This document shows positions 48,666-59,839 of a DNA stretch of 64,000 nucleotides, one piece after another; the first letter of the stretch is position 1, and every line of letters begins with the position of its first letter. The position numbers and the translations under genes were made by a program. The notes below the pieces were generated by a model that saw only the letters and a list, made by a program, of their open reading frames with translations, made no database searches and had not been told where the DNA came from. The stretch covers positions 404,388-468,387 of the forward strand of contig JAHLKC010000008.1 of assembly GCA_025449115.1 (NCBI GenBank), given 5' to 3'. The stretch is from Chytridium lagenaria. Lineage: Eukaryota; Chytridiomycota; Chytridiomycetes; Chytridiales; Chytridiaceae.

Positions 48666-49518
48666 CTATCCATCTTCAATCTGCCGCAGAAAAGTACAAA
48701 GAGATATTTGCAGAATTGAAAACTCGATAGTTACGTGTAGGGTCCAGTGTATCCCATCTTTTCTGACTGATTGATTCTTCAAATGAAAGCGTTGGTAAAA
48801 AAAAAGCAATAGCAAAGATGGATGGAATGAGTGATGTTTTAAAGTGAGGAGGGATGGATGAGGGATGAAAGTGGTTTTAGGTAATGAGGTGAGAGGAGGG
48901 GTGGGATGGTTGTTGTAGTATGGTATAACGGGCTGTCTGAGGAGAGAGGAAGAAATGACGACGCCCGTAACCCTCCCTTTTTATACTCTTTTTCAATTAT
49001 TCCTATTTATTTATTTATTTATTTTATAAATAATGAAGAATAATGACGACGATGGTTGATGATGGTTGATGGTGATGGTGATGATGATGATGGCTGACGT
49101 TGATATTCCCAAATGTATATGAAAATGAGTGAGTTTGTCACTGGGTTTTATCGATTTTATTTTTTCTTTTCCTTCGAGAATGTTTATTGGGTCAAACAGC
49201 TCTTGTTACGTCGCAATGACTCACTCACTCACTCACTCTTGATTTTTAAGCCCAATCCAAATGACTGGAAATACTTTTACTTTTGTGTGTACCAACTGGC
49301 TCACATGTTGGTTATCTTAGGTTCATGTATCGGGCACCATTCACCATTGACCGTCATCGAGTAGGCAACATGTACTGGTACGAACTAGGAAGACCTATAA
49401 AATAATTGCAGTCAAGACACCACCAACTTTTGGGACTATTTTCTATTGATTAGAGGTATATTAAGAATGTACTGTACTCATTCAGCTCAATCTGCAAACC
49501 ATATCACAATAGATAGTT
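48666..49518. other. intergenic region with microsatellites
   Basis: It contains (ATTT)n at about 49003-49026 and a (GAT/GGT)n run at about 49045-49095. Upstream region of the aquaglyceroporin and 3' region of the next minus-strand gene. No gene seen. Confidence 0.5.
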
Positions 49519-50795
49519 TTACCGCGGTGGGATAGGTTCACTATACTTTTGGTACGCGGGAGCAGCGTTAGAGGCATAATGTTGTGAACGTGCGTTAGGC
49601 TGATCCGAATCCTGAATGATATAGGAGGGAAGACGGGGCTGGGGTTGCTGAATTAAAGAACAAATAAACCAAAAGCAAAAGATGTGAGAAATAATGAAGA
49701 AAGATGAAATAAACAAACAAAACACTCACAACTTCGTAAGTTACCAAACTCGGACCGCCCATAAAACCGGAATGAACCTGATTCGCGTTCCTAGTGCGGT
49801 AACCTGATGATGATTATAATGTGCGAATCCAGGGCGAGTAAAAATTAACGTAAGTTTCCAAGAACGAAAGTGAGAAGTGAGGCAAAAGAAAATGTTTACA
49901 CTAACATTATAATAGCCTACTACTGGCTGCATGCGAAGCTGCTCGTTTTTTGACATTTGACGACGCTTCATTTTGTACTTCACCAAAGATAAGACGACTA
50001 TGACTATGAGAAGGAAGCTTCCAATAGCCACCCCAATGATAAGACCAATGTTCACGGTGGTTGGTGAATTACGGTTGTGAACGGTTTTACCGGTTGTCTG
50101 GTTGAAGGTGACATACTCTCGCGACGGTAGCGAAACGGCCGTCTAATCATGAACAACAATTAGTAAAGAAATAGGATAGGAGTCTTACACTTGATATAAG
50201 CAAGACTTGTTTTAGACGTCCTTGTCCATTTGCTGACTATCACATCTATAGGTGTATTCACATGAAGTGCACATTTGTTGCTAAGGGTTCTGTCCGCATC
50301 AGGGAAGATTCCGCACACGATACCATCGCATGGTTCAGTGTCAGCGCAGATGGAGAGTGCGAGTTGGACGTTGCCGGCTACGTAGCAAGTAGAGATTGGA
50401 GTTACAATTTGCGTATGGGGATTCCGGTAATTTGGATGGATTTGGAGTGTTAATGAAGTAGAAATTGCGGGTTGAGAACGTCCATGGAAGCCAGCGTAGG
50501 GGTGGAGCTTTGTTAAAGGATACATATCAGGTTAGAGGATGAGTAAAAAGCGCAAGATGTATGATAGGTCAAAGATGACAGATGGGCATCGGCCACATGG
50601 ACACTGATGCGTACAGACAGCTCTGCATGTTGAAAAAACTTACGAAGATGACGTTGCGGTTGTGGTGACTGAAAGTAACCTTGTAGAGGTAGTGAAGGTC
50701 TGGATGGACGTAGTGTCGGCGGCCTCGACGGACGACGTCTCGGCCACAATGGACGTAGTGACGGCCTCAATAGATGTAGTGATAGTACCGTCCAT
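49519..50795 (-). CDS. single-pass Cys-motif surface protein, third member
   Basis: Exon 1 (50795 down to about 50644) is a Thr/Ser-rich N-terminus (MDGTITTSIEAVTTSIVAET) with no signal peptide. Exon 2 carries the family motif (STCYVAGNVQLALSICADTE, PCDGIVCGIF, SNKCALHVN). Exon 3 has FNQTTGKTVHNRN, TM helix NIGLIIGVAIGSFLLIVIVVL and the basic KYKMKRRQ. A small exon reads NQVHSGFMGGPSLVTYEV, and the last exon QPRLPSYIIQDSDQ...YSEPIPPR ends at 49519. Exon 2 has a frame problem in its first third (near 50440-50460). A large part of this gene, introns included, is duplicated in inverted orientation at 30629-31390. Confidence 0.65.
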
Positions 50796-51297
50796 TGCTA
50801 TAACCGTAAGTTTATCGATAAAAACAATGTTTTTTTTTTATGTGAACAATTATTACTATTATCTACATTCTACACTATATATATAGTTTCATAACACTTG
50901 CATATGCCCTGCCCCGTGTTTCGAAAACAAAATATTTCAAAAAACGTATGCTTGAGACAACCACTGTGGAACGGATACTTCCTTGTGCTGCCCTCATTGC
51001 CTAGTATTGACCCAGCCGCTGTCCATTTGAGTTACAGAGATTCAGGTGCAAATACTTATTAAAAATAATTTCTATAAAAGTAATTTTAGTAATAAGTATT
51101 ATTGCACTGTGCGTACAGCAGCTGTTCGCGGTGGTAAGCTTGTAATTGGTATCAGTGAATCGTAAGTCGGTATTTGATACTGGTACCTTTTCTCGTGTAT
51201 TTAAGCTTACTTACATGATGACCGCGTTCACTGTGACTACCAACAAGTACATCGTACAATTATCCGCGGGAACACGTAATAGAGTCTATGTGAAATA

Positions 51298-51562
51298 TGT
51301 GTTTATGATTTTTTACCCGTTCTTCATCCTAGGCAGCATTGGCTCTACGTACTTTTGGTACATCGTAGCAGCGTCAGAAGTGTAATCGAGCATACTGTTG
51401 TAAAATGTGCTGCTGTGCAAATAGTTCGACTGATTTTATAAAATAAGAGACTTAGTACGATCGAAGGCGAATGACAACAGTAATCGAATATAAAAACAGC
51501 TATAAAAGAAAACACTCACAGTAATCGTCGAATATAAAAATAGCTATAAAGAAACCACTCAC
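51298..51562 (-). pseudogene. decayed minus-strand copy of the surface-family 3' end
   Basis: The reverse complement of about 51410-51325 (CAGTATGCTCGATTACACTTCTGACGCTGCTACG..CCAAAAGTACGTAGAGCC) follows the last exon of the 49519 gene. Just above it, 51480-51521 and 51523-51562 are two imperfect direct repeats (TAATCG..AATATAAAAA.AGCTATAAA..AAC.ACTCAC) that resemble the intron preceding that exon. Confidence 0.4.
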
Positions 51563-52756
51563 GTACTGGAATCGAACCATCGCTCAAACCTGCTTAGGGT
51601 TGGCATGTCTCTTCAAACGTCGTCTGTATTTTTAATTTGACAACGTAGTATCTCCACATTGAAATTCGAAAAGAATCCCTATTATGCGCGTTGATGGGGA
51701 TGCCAACGGTCAGTCCTAGATTGGACGTGGAGGATTTATTGCAATAAGGTTGTTGGTCGTTATTGTAGGGCGTGAGGACTTTGTGTGGCGATCTTAAGTT
51801 GTCGCACCGCGTCGACGGTGATGCATGGTTGAGGTCCCGGAGTCGAAGAAATGTACATCAATCTGGCATATTTATTTATTTGTGTGCGAATGCTGAGGGA
51901 AAAGTACTCCTACATGCAGACGTACGCTGATATCGACGAAGTCGACGCACTGCTTCTGACAAACGGATCGCAACCGACCTGCAGATTACATATCCGCAAA
52001 GAAGCTAATCTCGTTTCCAATTAGCCACACAAACCCTTCCTTTTCTTCGTAGAAGACATATTTAGCAACGAATGCGATCGGTCAAGAGCAGGTCAGAACA
52101 CACCGTAATGATGGCTGTGGAGTTTAACAAAACGCTGTGAAAGTACGTAAACAAATGACGTCGGCGACAGTTGTTGATTAACACCCATGATTTAACTAAC
52201 AAACCGAGCAACTTCTTGATCAAAATGGCCGTTTCCGCACCATATTTAGTGGACGTACTTTTAAAACGAGGCTTGTGAAGCAGTGATTAAGTAGATCCTC
52301 CATCTACACATGATGGTCGACCCTTAAAGGTACAACCTTCTCGCCAAATTAGCCCACGCATACAAGGTATCGGGTGCAAGTTAAAGCGTTTGCGAAAGGA
52401 CCCATCTAACGCTAATTGGTAATATGTATACTGTGATGCTTGAACTACAAGACTTTTTAATTAAACTTGCTTTGATCTTGTAGAACCATATCTGTTTTTA
52501 GAAAAATCTGAAACTTGAGTGGTTTCGGTATATTAAAAAAGGGAAAGGCGATTTATTCATTTCGCGTTTCATACTTCAACACGCCTTGCGCGAGACTTCA
52601 ATTTGTTTATTTCCACGGTCTAAACTGTATCATATCGTTTAAAATGGTCGACGTGATCTTTGTTTTTTTTTCTTCATTTAAGTTAATGTGTTTCACGCGG
52701 TCAAACGTAATTTCGGGAGATTACAGTGGGTATCGTTTCTTTATCATTCTTTCAAC

Positions 52757-52764
52757 TATAAAAA
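52757..52764 (+). promoter_or_regulatory. TATA box
   Basis: TATAAAAA, 108-115 nt before the ATG at 52872, followed by an A/C-rich leader. Confidence 0.45.
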
Positions 52765-52871
52765 CACCTCACACTTTATCCTCAACACCCATCATCAACA
52801 GCTTTCAATACCATCTTTAGCCTTCCCGTCTCTTCAAACAACTACCCAGTTTTACAACAATACCAACAATT

Positions 52872-53951
52872 ATGCGCACCTTCACCATTATCGCTCTCGT
52901 GGCCTCCCTCATGTCCACCGTTCACTCTCACGGCGTCGTCACTCAAGTCACCGGCGCCAACGGTATCACGGCCACTGGTTTCGGGTCGACCCCACCACAC
53001 CCCGAGACTGTACCAACCGTAACCCATGCCAACGAGACACCTCCATCATGGCACAAGGCAGGCGAGCTCGCGGTGCTGGTCCCTGTGGCCGAACACTCCA
53101 GGTTGGTTTCCTTTCTGTCCATCTAGACCGCGTTCCTTCGCATTTCCAAACGGAAACTAACGCCAAAACCTTTTAGAGCGGTAACCTCAACCCTGCTACT
53201 GAAATGGCCAAGCAGGTTGCTGCTTCCGGTGGTCTTCCTCTGTCAACGCCAACGGTATGATCTCCCTCGTCTACCACCAAGTCAACTCCGATGGTGGAGG
53301 TCCTGTTACCGCTGAAGTCGACCCAACCGGTACTGGCACCTCTTTCCAAGCTGTCACTGTCATGCAGAACGTTCCAGGCCGAAACGGCCGCAACCGTGAT
53401 ACCGAGACAACAGACCACGTTAGTCATTTATCCTTCATTCTATCGTTAGCCCTTTTATCAATATACTAACATTTTTTTTTCCATAGCCCGTCATGGTTCA
53501 AGTCCCTGCTACCATGAACTGCACAGGTGGAGCTGCTGGAAACGCCTGCATCATGCGAATCCGAAACCCCAACACCTTCGGTAAATGATCTTAAATTCCA
53601 CTTTTTGACCTCCCCTTACAACCCTTCTCTGACCCTTTTCAACAGGTGGCTGCCTCGCCTTTACAACCGAACAGCCTGCCGCCGCTGCCGAAGCCCCCGC
53701 CGCTGAGGCCCCGCCGCTGAGGCCCCCGCCGCTGAAGCCGAGACCGCAGAAGCTACCGGAGATGCTGAAGCCACCGGAGACGCTGAAGTCGCGGCCCAGC
53801 CTGCCGTTGAGAGTGCTGCTAAACCCGCTTCTAAGGCCGCTCCTAAGGCTGCTAAAGCCCTGCTGCCAAAGCCGCCGCTGCCAAAGCTCCTGCGGCAAAG
53901 GCAGCCAAAGGTGTTGTCAAAGCCCCTGCCGCTGCAAAGGCTGCTCGCTAG
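52872..53951 (+). CDS. Egh16-like secreted protein with Ala-rich charged tail
   Basis: Signal peptide MRTFTIIALVASLMSTVHS ending just before His-Gly-Val-Val, the usual mature start. Family landmarks of Egh16-like (PF11327) proteins are all visible: PTTPRD and GPCGRTLQ (about 52990-53100), MISLVYHQVNSDGGGP (53258), FQAVTVMQNVPGRNGR (53345), VPATMNCTGGAAGN and IMRIRNPNTFGGC (53500-53650). Introns at about 53101-53175, 53418-53486 and 53582-53644. Proteins of this family are secreted and expressed in appressoria of plant-pathogenic and insect-pathogenic fungi; their biochemical role is unsettled. After the domain comes an Ala/Glu/Pro stretch and then an Ala/Lys/Pro tail ending at 53951. One-base breaks at a GGG run (about 52982), near 53236, and in the GCC/GCT repeats (about 53705, 53860). 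Confidence 0.75.
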
Positions 53952-54533
53952 ACGACGCGAGGATCCCAAGTTTTCTGCTAACACTTCCATTTTGTATCCT
54001 TGTCCTTTTCATGGCGTATTCCCTACTAAATACCTTTCCTTTTATTCCTTTTACGATCTTGGAAAGGATTGTTGGGAAAGGAAATTTATTGTAAATAAAG
54101 AACAGTTTTATACGCGACGTGAATTACATATAGTGATGAACAACAAACACATGATAGAAGAAGAAAGGACATTTTGGAACTTCATAAAATACATAACGAA
54201 GGCAACTAACAAAAGAATAAAGAACTTGATTCATTCCATCGCGTTCCTCATTACCCGCCGCCGACATCCTTATTGACACATGAAATCCCAACTCGACAAT
54301 CCTTATCGATTTCTCAACTCCAACATTTCTTATGCCAACATACGATTGCAATCGTTTTTTTCTTTTTGTACATACATCACCATTTTAGGATGGTGGATTG
54401 CTATCGATGGTGGATGTTGTTGTTACCTAGATGGGTATAGAGAACGGGTTTCAGTGAATACCATTGCATAATCAAATGTTTATGTGAGATTGGGGATGGA
54501 TAGGACCATTGTTCGAACAGTAGGATTTCCATA
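53952..54533. other. intergenic region
   Basis: 3' region of the Egh16-like gene; AT-rich, no gene seen. Confidence 0.45.
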
Positions 54534-54938
54534 ATGCACACAGGACTGGGAAGCTCGCGACGGTCCATCTATCGGGAGCGGGGTTCTATCGCCAACTTCG
54601 TCGATGCGAGCGAAGCCTCCAAAGATGCCTCAAAAGCAACACACATCGGAGGAGTCAGTTACCTACTAGTGCTTTCTCAAACATATTCGATGCACCCGCG
54701 ATGCGGCAGCCAACTACCCGAAGTAAACCAACGCCGAATGCACCTTCAAAGGAGGCTGAGGAAAATGCACCCTCTCTTCCACCGATCACCCCCAAGACAG
54801 CTGAACCCTCTGAGGAAACCAAGGAGGCTGTCGAGGGTACGGAAGAAGAAATCTGCGAAGACGTTACGTCCGAAGTCTGCTGCACTTAGGAAGAACAAAC
54901 GGGGAGAGATACTCTCTCTTTCCGATACAGAAAGGTGA
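54534..54938 (+). CDS. low-complexity coding fragment, possibly a 5' part of the next gene
   Basis: Protein-like but in alternating frames: LGSSRRSIYRERGSIANFVD (54546), then in another frame MRQPTTRSKPTPNAPSKEAE then PPITPKTAEPSEETKEAVEG (54701-54840), then KKKSAKTLRPKSAALRKNKR ending at a stop at 54936-54938. The basic, Ser/Pro-rich style and RPKSA motif resemble the C-terminus of the ERICH3-like protein that follows (KPRRPKSARP). It could be an upstream part of that gene or a separate small gene. Confidence 0.3.
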   Translation: MHTGLGSSRRSIYRERGSIANFVDASEASKDASKATHIGGVSYLLVLSQTYSMHPRCGSQLPEVNQRRMHLQRRLRKMHPLFHRSPPRQLNPLRKPRRLSRVRKKKSAKTLRPKSAALRKNKRGEILSLSDTER

Positions 54939-54944
54939 ATGCAT

Positions 54945-56004
54945 ATGGAAGACTTGGCGCCTAATTCTTCAACAGTAAATGGTCAAAAATACTCGCAAAG
55001 GGTTCGCGAGCGTACATACGATGTCAATCTTATCACAACTCACATGCCGTAAGTTGTTTATCAGATACTCCTGTGCATTTATTATCCCTATAACCTTTTC
55101 AAATTAGTATATACGAGCCTCTTCTGGATGAATATCTACAGGACTACTTTAGCAGTCCTAACACAAGAAAACACCTCTTAAAGCTTGGTCTTGTAAGCTA
55201 TCCGCATGTGAGTAGCATTAATGGTATATAGATCGACAAAAATGGACGCATCATTGACCCGAAGGCTTTCAAATACAACCAAATATACTTGGACAAGAGG
55301 CAGTATGAGGAAAACGTCTTAAAAAGCCAGGAAGAACGAGAGCTTGACCGAGATATCGAGGTTTGTATGAACTTGGTGATATTTCCTTTACCGTTTCAAG
55401 GTCGCAATTCGAAGACAAATTCTTGAGGACACCAATCCACGATCGCGTAAAATGAAAAGGATGAAGAAGGTTTGTATTTCAGTCCCCGCGCGAGTCTTCT
55501 TATTTGTGTTAGCCCGGTCACGAAACCCGAACTTCTACCCCATACCCAGAGTTTCTTTCGCAGTATCCTGTTACTATGTGGAAGACGGCACTTCTGTACT
55601 CGGAGAAACCTAGAAGTACTGTTAAGGCGCTCCTACACTCGGAGAAACCTAGGAGCTCCGTTAAGGCTCGAGATAGCGTCGTTGTCCATGATGATCTTAG
55701 CGACCCAGAAATCAATATGCCGAGCTCAGCATCAGGAAGTAGAAGGTCTTTGAAAGGCTCTAGAGATCAACTGGTGATGGATCAAACTCAGCAACAGTCA
55801 GTCACCGTGAATAAACCTGACGCCCCGAGTACCGAAGGAGATATAAGCTCGGCATCCCTAGCCCCAGGCAAGCCGAGGAGGCCAAAGTCTGCGAGACCCA
55901 CCAGAACGTCCTCTTTCCCTGTCGCATCCGATTTTAGCGATTTTGGATCTGATTGCGGATATGAAAGTGATGCAGGAAGTTGCCTGAATTTTGTTTCTAC
56001 TTGA
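54945..56004 (+). CDS. ERICH3-like (ciliary) protein
   Basis: Exons 54945-55048, 55108-about 55190, about 55230-55360, about 55401-55470 and 55515-56004. The N-terminal half reads YEPLLDEYLQDYFSSPNTRK then HLLKLGLIDKNGRII and AFKYNQIYLDKR, the conserved N-terminal block of ERICH3 ('LxDxHLxxYFxxxRxRxHLxxxGLIxxxGRI'), a protein of animal cilia. A basic helix (AIRRQILEDTNPRSRKMKRM) and a disordered C-terminus follow, with a near-repeat of EKPRSTVKALLHSEKPRSSV and a Ser/Asp-rich end (DFSDFGSDCGYESDAGS). Frame unbroken across all splices. A flagellar role in zoospores is inferred from the family and fits a flagellated fungus. The GTAAGC within 'LKLGL' marks a real intron. Confidence 0.65.
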
Positions 56005-58010
56005 TTATTATAATTTACAACAAGAAAATAAAATACATATACATGCATATAAGCGACTTAATCATCATTATCATTCAAGATGGATTTTTCCTTATATTTT
56101 CACTAGCAAATGAAAAAAAATCTCTTGTTCGCTTACAAAGAGGACTACAAAGATGGATTTAGGATGAACAGCGAGAGGTTGGGTTAGATAAGAACCAAAG
56201 TCTGTTATTTATATGGAGTGTCTTAAGAGGTAATCATGGAGCGTGCGATGTTCGTACCACGAGATTTGAGATGAGGGGTTTTTCTTTCGCGGTTAGGAAT
56301 TTGTGGTGACTTCCGCCTTTCGTTACGGTTAGCTGAATTACTAGAACGCAGGTTGTTCTCGGTTAAGGTAAACCTCAAAGTCTACATCCTTCAAATGAAA
56401 CGAGGAGTAGAGTCATTGGAGAGCGGCAGGGGTTGGAGAAGAGAACCTCTGACCGATAGTGCCTTGAAGTGAAGGATGTTGATGCCAAGCTGACGGCAAG
56501 TGGTCATCAACCATCAAGGACAGGCTTTGGGAGCTCATCCAAGCCTGGTAAGCTGGTGATGCTGTTTAAGGTCTGCATCCCTCTCCTTCTTGTAATAAAA
56601 ATGGCATCCACATTACTTTTTACTAACAATAACTTGGCATGCTTGTCCAAATTGTCATATATTTCTCCAAGCACTTTCTTCCAGACCGGTTTGCAATATC
56701 AATCTCTCCTTTCCTTTGACTTTGGCCCCTTCTTCCTGTTCTTGCCATCAAACTTTTTGCTTTCGGGTTCGCCTGATTGTGGAGAATGGTGGTGAGGATG
56801 GGGAGTGTTCCTGGGTTGATGGTTCACGCAGAATCTTCCATTGTTTTTGTAAAGGAAAAAGGAAGGATACAATTTTTCTCTCGATGATGGATGGAATAGC
56901 ACAGTATTTAAAATAAAAGTACGTTGTAAATCCTATTTAACTTTTTATGATGGCAGTACTTTGAGCATATGCCTTTATTTCTTTAACATATCTACAGACC
57001 CATGGAAAACCGTCCTCTGCAAATATTGCTCAGTATGTAGTATTTTCACGGAATTTCCGTCCTATGGAACGTGGACTCTCATCGGCTTTGCGCGGAGATC
57101 TTAAACAATTATAGGTATTTGTAACTGAGTTAGGATTTCAGACAAGAAGATAATAGTCTTCACCGGTGATACGGCTCACAAACCCAACACTTACTTGATC
57201 ATGGATGTTCCCCTTGTCTGCAAGCTTTAACGATTCTTTCTTCCCTAATTTAAATGTTTAATTATTCTTTACTCCAATAGCCGGGCCAGCATTTAAACGC
57301 TAAGTTTAAAACCTCGCGAGCACCTTATCAGCACCATTAAAGTCTACAAGCCATCACCACCGAGCCCGGCCTCAACCACAGCTACACACCTTTCTTCTAC
57401 CCAATTACTTAACCCTCTTTTATTCGCCCCCGCATTACCAACAACATCGTCGTCATGTCTCCCCCTAGATCAACTCTTTAACCCGCTCAGCGCCCGTATC
57501 GGCCCTTTCTTCTCTTTTATGATTTTGTTACCACTTTTATTTCTTTGTTATTTTATATAAAAAAAACAAACATGCTATCTTCATTAACATTTGGACGGCG
57601 ATTTTCAGTTAATCTACTCATTCATTCAACTTCAGTCGACCTGATTCCGGTGTTTTCACTGCTTTTCTCGTCATTGATCCTTTTTCGTTTTGCTGCTGCC
57701 TTGCATGGGCTTTTTGCCCCTTTTACTTTTGTATGCTTTTTAGGCTTCCATAATATTGAGGGGAACTTTAAGCAATATGTTGTGTGTGCAAAACAACTCT
57801 ATTTACGCGCCTGCTGAGTGCTTTCACTTACGTTCAAATTACTTAAGTGACGAAGATCGTCAACGAAGAGGTTCAGTGCTTGTAGCGTCAAAGTGGATTT
57901 TTGTTCCTTTTCTCTAAAATTGGAAAGAAATATATTGCCAAGGCGGGAGCTGTGCCGTATCCCTCTATAAAAAGCACTAACCTTGATAGCGAGTTTTCTC
58001 AATCCACATC
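56005..58010. other. 2-kb region without a supported gene
   Basis: The minus strand at about 56720-56500 reads WKKVLGEIYDNLDKHAKLLL then SNVDAIFITRRRGMQ, which looks protein-like but is flanked by stops and matches no family known to me; it may be a relic exon. An 82-aa hydrophobic frame at 57571-57816 (+) is not supported. The rest is AT-rich. Confidence 0.35.
57966..57973 (+). promoter_or_regulatory. TATA box
   Basis: TATAAAAA, 38-45 nt before the ATG at 58011. Confidence 0.45.
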
Positions 58011-59578
58011 ATGCCTTTACTCAGTTGCTCTTATAAGATCCTAGTCCATTCTTCTGCCGCTGCTCAGCGACAAGATATCTTAAGAATTGCTGGAGTCAAC
58101 AAACAGCTTCGTCTCACCTTCTACCCATATGCCTTCAGGACCATACGACAAGACGGTGATGTCAACCCCAACACCATATCCCTGGGTTCTCCAAGTCTTC
58201 AGCAGCTTCCCGGATATCACATTTCACGTTCAAGAAGTTGTCTTGTTGAACATCCAAATTAGTGATAATATCGTCAATGCTCGAGCGCTCTTGTGCATCG
58301 TCGGCTCTACGTTGGAACGACTTACGCTTCGTGATGCATCAAACAACTTTAGAGACGTCGCCGCCGGACTCTCAGAGTTTTTCGTCGAAGCTCTTCAGCT
58401 CTCCCCAAATCTCAAAAGTCTCGATCTAGTTATTCAAAAGGGGAGTCAGAAGTGGTGGGCATCTGGTGGAAAGGAGGAATTGGCTATGGCAATAAGTGGC
58501 TTATCCAAGCTCAAAAACCTTTCAGCAAGCTGTGGTAGTTACGATGGGACAGGGAGTGGGCACTGATTTCACTTCGATGATGGTGGAAGGGCTGAAACCG
58601 GCTCAACTAAGCGAGGGCCTCGTTGTTAGATCACGCGAAAATGAGGTGGACACGTTGGTACGTCAAGTCGCAAAGCAGAAAGCTGTCAAGAGACTTGGGC
58701 TTTTGCTTTACTCGCTACCTACTGCAGAAGGTCTAAACAAGGCGAGGGCACTCGCTTTATTCGCAGACTTTGATCGATTGCAGTCATTAAATGTGACCTT
58801 TTCGGGGTTCACTTACATGTCATCGGCCTTTTCGCATCTCTCTAACCTGCGTCATCTCACCATGGGCAGCATGGAGTGTTATGATGAGAATGTCTGGAAC
58901 AACTTTAGCGAGGTTTTGAAATCTGGGAATTTGAGTCGATTGGAGTCTTTTGACTATTTCGCAGAAGATTGCTACGCAAGGGAACGAGAAACCGGGCTTT
59001 TTCATCTTCTGAAAGATGGGAATGCACTCAAGAGATTTAGACTCGTATGCTCAGACCATTATTGCCAACAAGAGGACGTGATGCCCGCATTGGATGAGAT
59101 CTTTGCCGATATGATTCCAAAGCAAAATCTTGAAAGCATACGCATTGTATTTTATATGGCTGATCTCACGCTGCTTCGTTTCGCAAAGTTCATATCCGGT
59201 TGCAGAAAACTTAACGAACTTTACCTTCAAACCCCAACTCGAGAGGACTTATTTACGAATGATGCCGATAGGTATCAGTTTCTTTCGGACATCACCTCAG
59301 CCCCGAGCTTGACCACACTCTCTCTTCCCCTCAAATTCCCGTCTGGTCGATTAGAGTTATTGGACCGTTGTGTTTTGCAGAGGCCTTTAGAACAACAACG
59401 TTTGAAAGAAGTGACCTTGAAAGTAGCATTGGACTCATGCCTTTTCCACGACCTCACAGTTTTCCTCGAACGACCGTCAAGCATTGAGTCGTTTGAAATT
59501 GACATGGAGGATAGTGGGGACCGCTTCGGCCCTCATCTCATCAAGTTCTTCGAGTGGCTGACCTTTGTTAACGTTTAG
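58011..59578 (+). CDS. leucine-rich-repeat protein, F-box-like N-terminus
   Basis: The N-terminal 45 residues (YKILVHSSAAAQRQDILRIA then NKQLRLTFYPYAFRTIRQ) look like the second half of a degenerate fungal F-box ('LLRLALVSRRLRALALPLLYRTI'). The rest is an irregular leucine-rich-repeat array: LLCIVGSTLERLTLRD, ALQLSPNLKSLDLVIQ, LFADFDRLQSLNVTFSG, HLSNLRHLTMGS, FISGCRKLNELYLQTP, ITSAPSLTTLSLPLKF, QQRLKEVTLKVAL, PSSIESFEIDMED. Such proteins act as substrate receptors of ubiquitin ligases. The reading frame changes near 58165 and 58540, otherwise the gene is intronless and open to the stop at 59576-59578. If the breaks are assembly errors the protein is about 520 residues. Confidence 0.6.
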
Positions 59579-59789
59579 AGAGAATGCGCGATAGATATTG
59601 CAGAGAGTACAGGATTGAACTGATACTTCCACTTGGAGGGGGAAAGTGATCCCTTTTATAGTCATTTTCAATAAAAGTCCTCTGGGAACTTAAAGTGCAC
59701 TTCTCACTCAGATGCTGAGAATTGATGGGATGTTTCCATATAACGCCTTTTGGTGGCGCTTCTCAGCTTCTCTTGCTTCTCACGGTGGC
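59579..59789. other. short intergenic region before the retroelement
   Basis: No gene seen. The junction with the retroelement is inferred near 59790. Confidence 0.4.
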
Positions 59790-59812
59790 TGTGACATATG
59801 CTGACATATGTC

Positions 59813-59837
59813 CTTACACATGATAAACATGTGTAAG
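59813..59837. repeat. perfect 10-bp palindrome with 5-nt loop
   Basis: CTTACACATG ATAAA CATGTGTAAG, close to the inferred LTR end. Just before it TGACATATG occurs twice, one base apart. Confidence 0.7.
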
Positions 59838-59839
59838 AG

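Larger units (their letters stand above)
50796..52871. other. 2-kb region with a decayed family copy and the next promoter
   Basis: Apart from the remnant at 51298-51562 and the TATA box at 52757, nothing is recognised. Small open frames (51146-51385, 52515-52820) lack conserved features. Confidence 0.45.

Noticed and set aside
51545..51640. Possible minus-strand tRNA (GGTTCGATTCC T-loop-like sequence)
   Set aside because: The T stem has a mismatch, and no matching acceptor stem, D arm or anticodon stem is found at the right distance.
56500..56720. Minus-strand protein-like stretch (WKKVLGEIYDNLDKH)
   Set aside because: Flanked by in-frame stops with no clear splice sites or family match; mentioned only as a possible relic.
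57571..57816. 82-aa hydrophobic open frame
   Set aside because: Leu/Phe-rich with no homologous features; consistent with chance in T-rich DNA.
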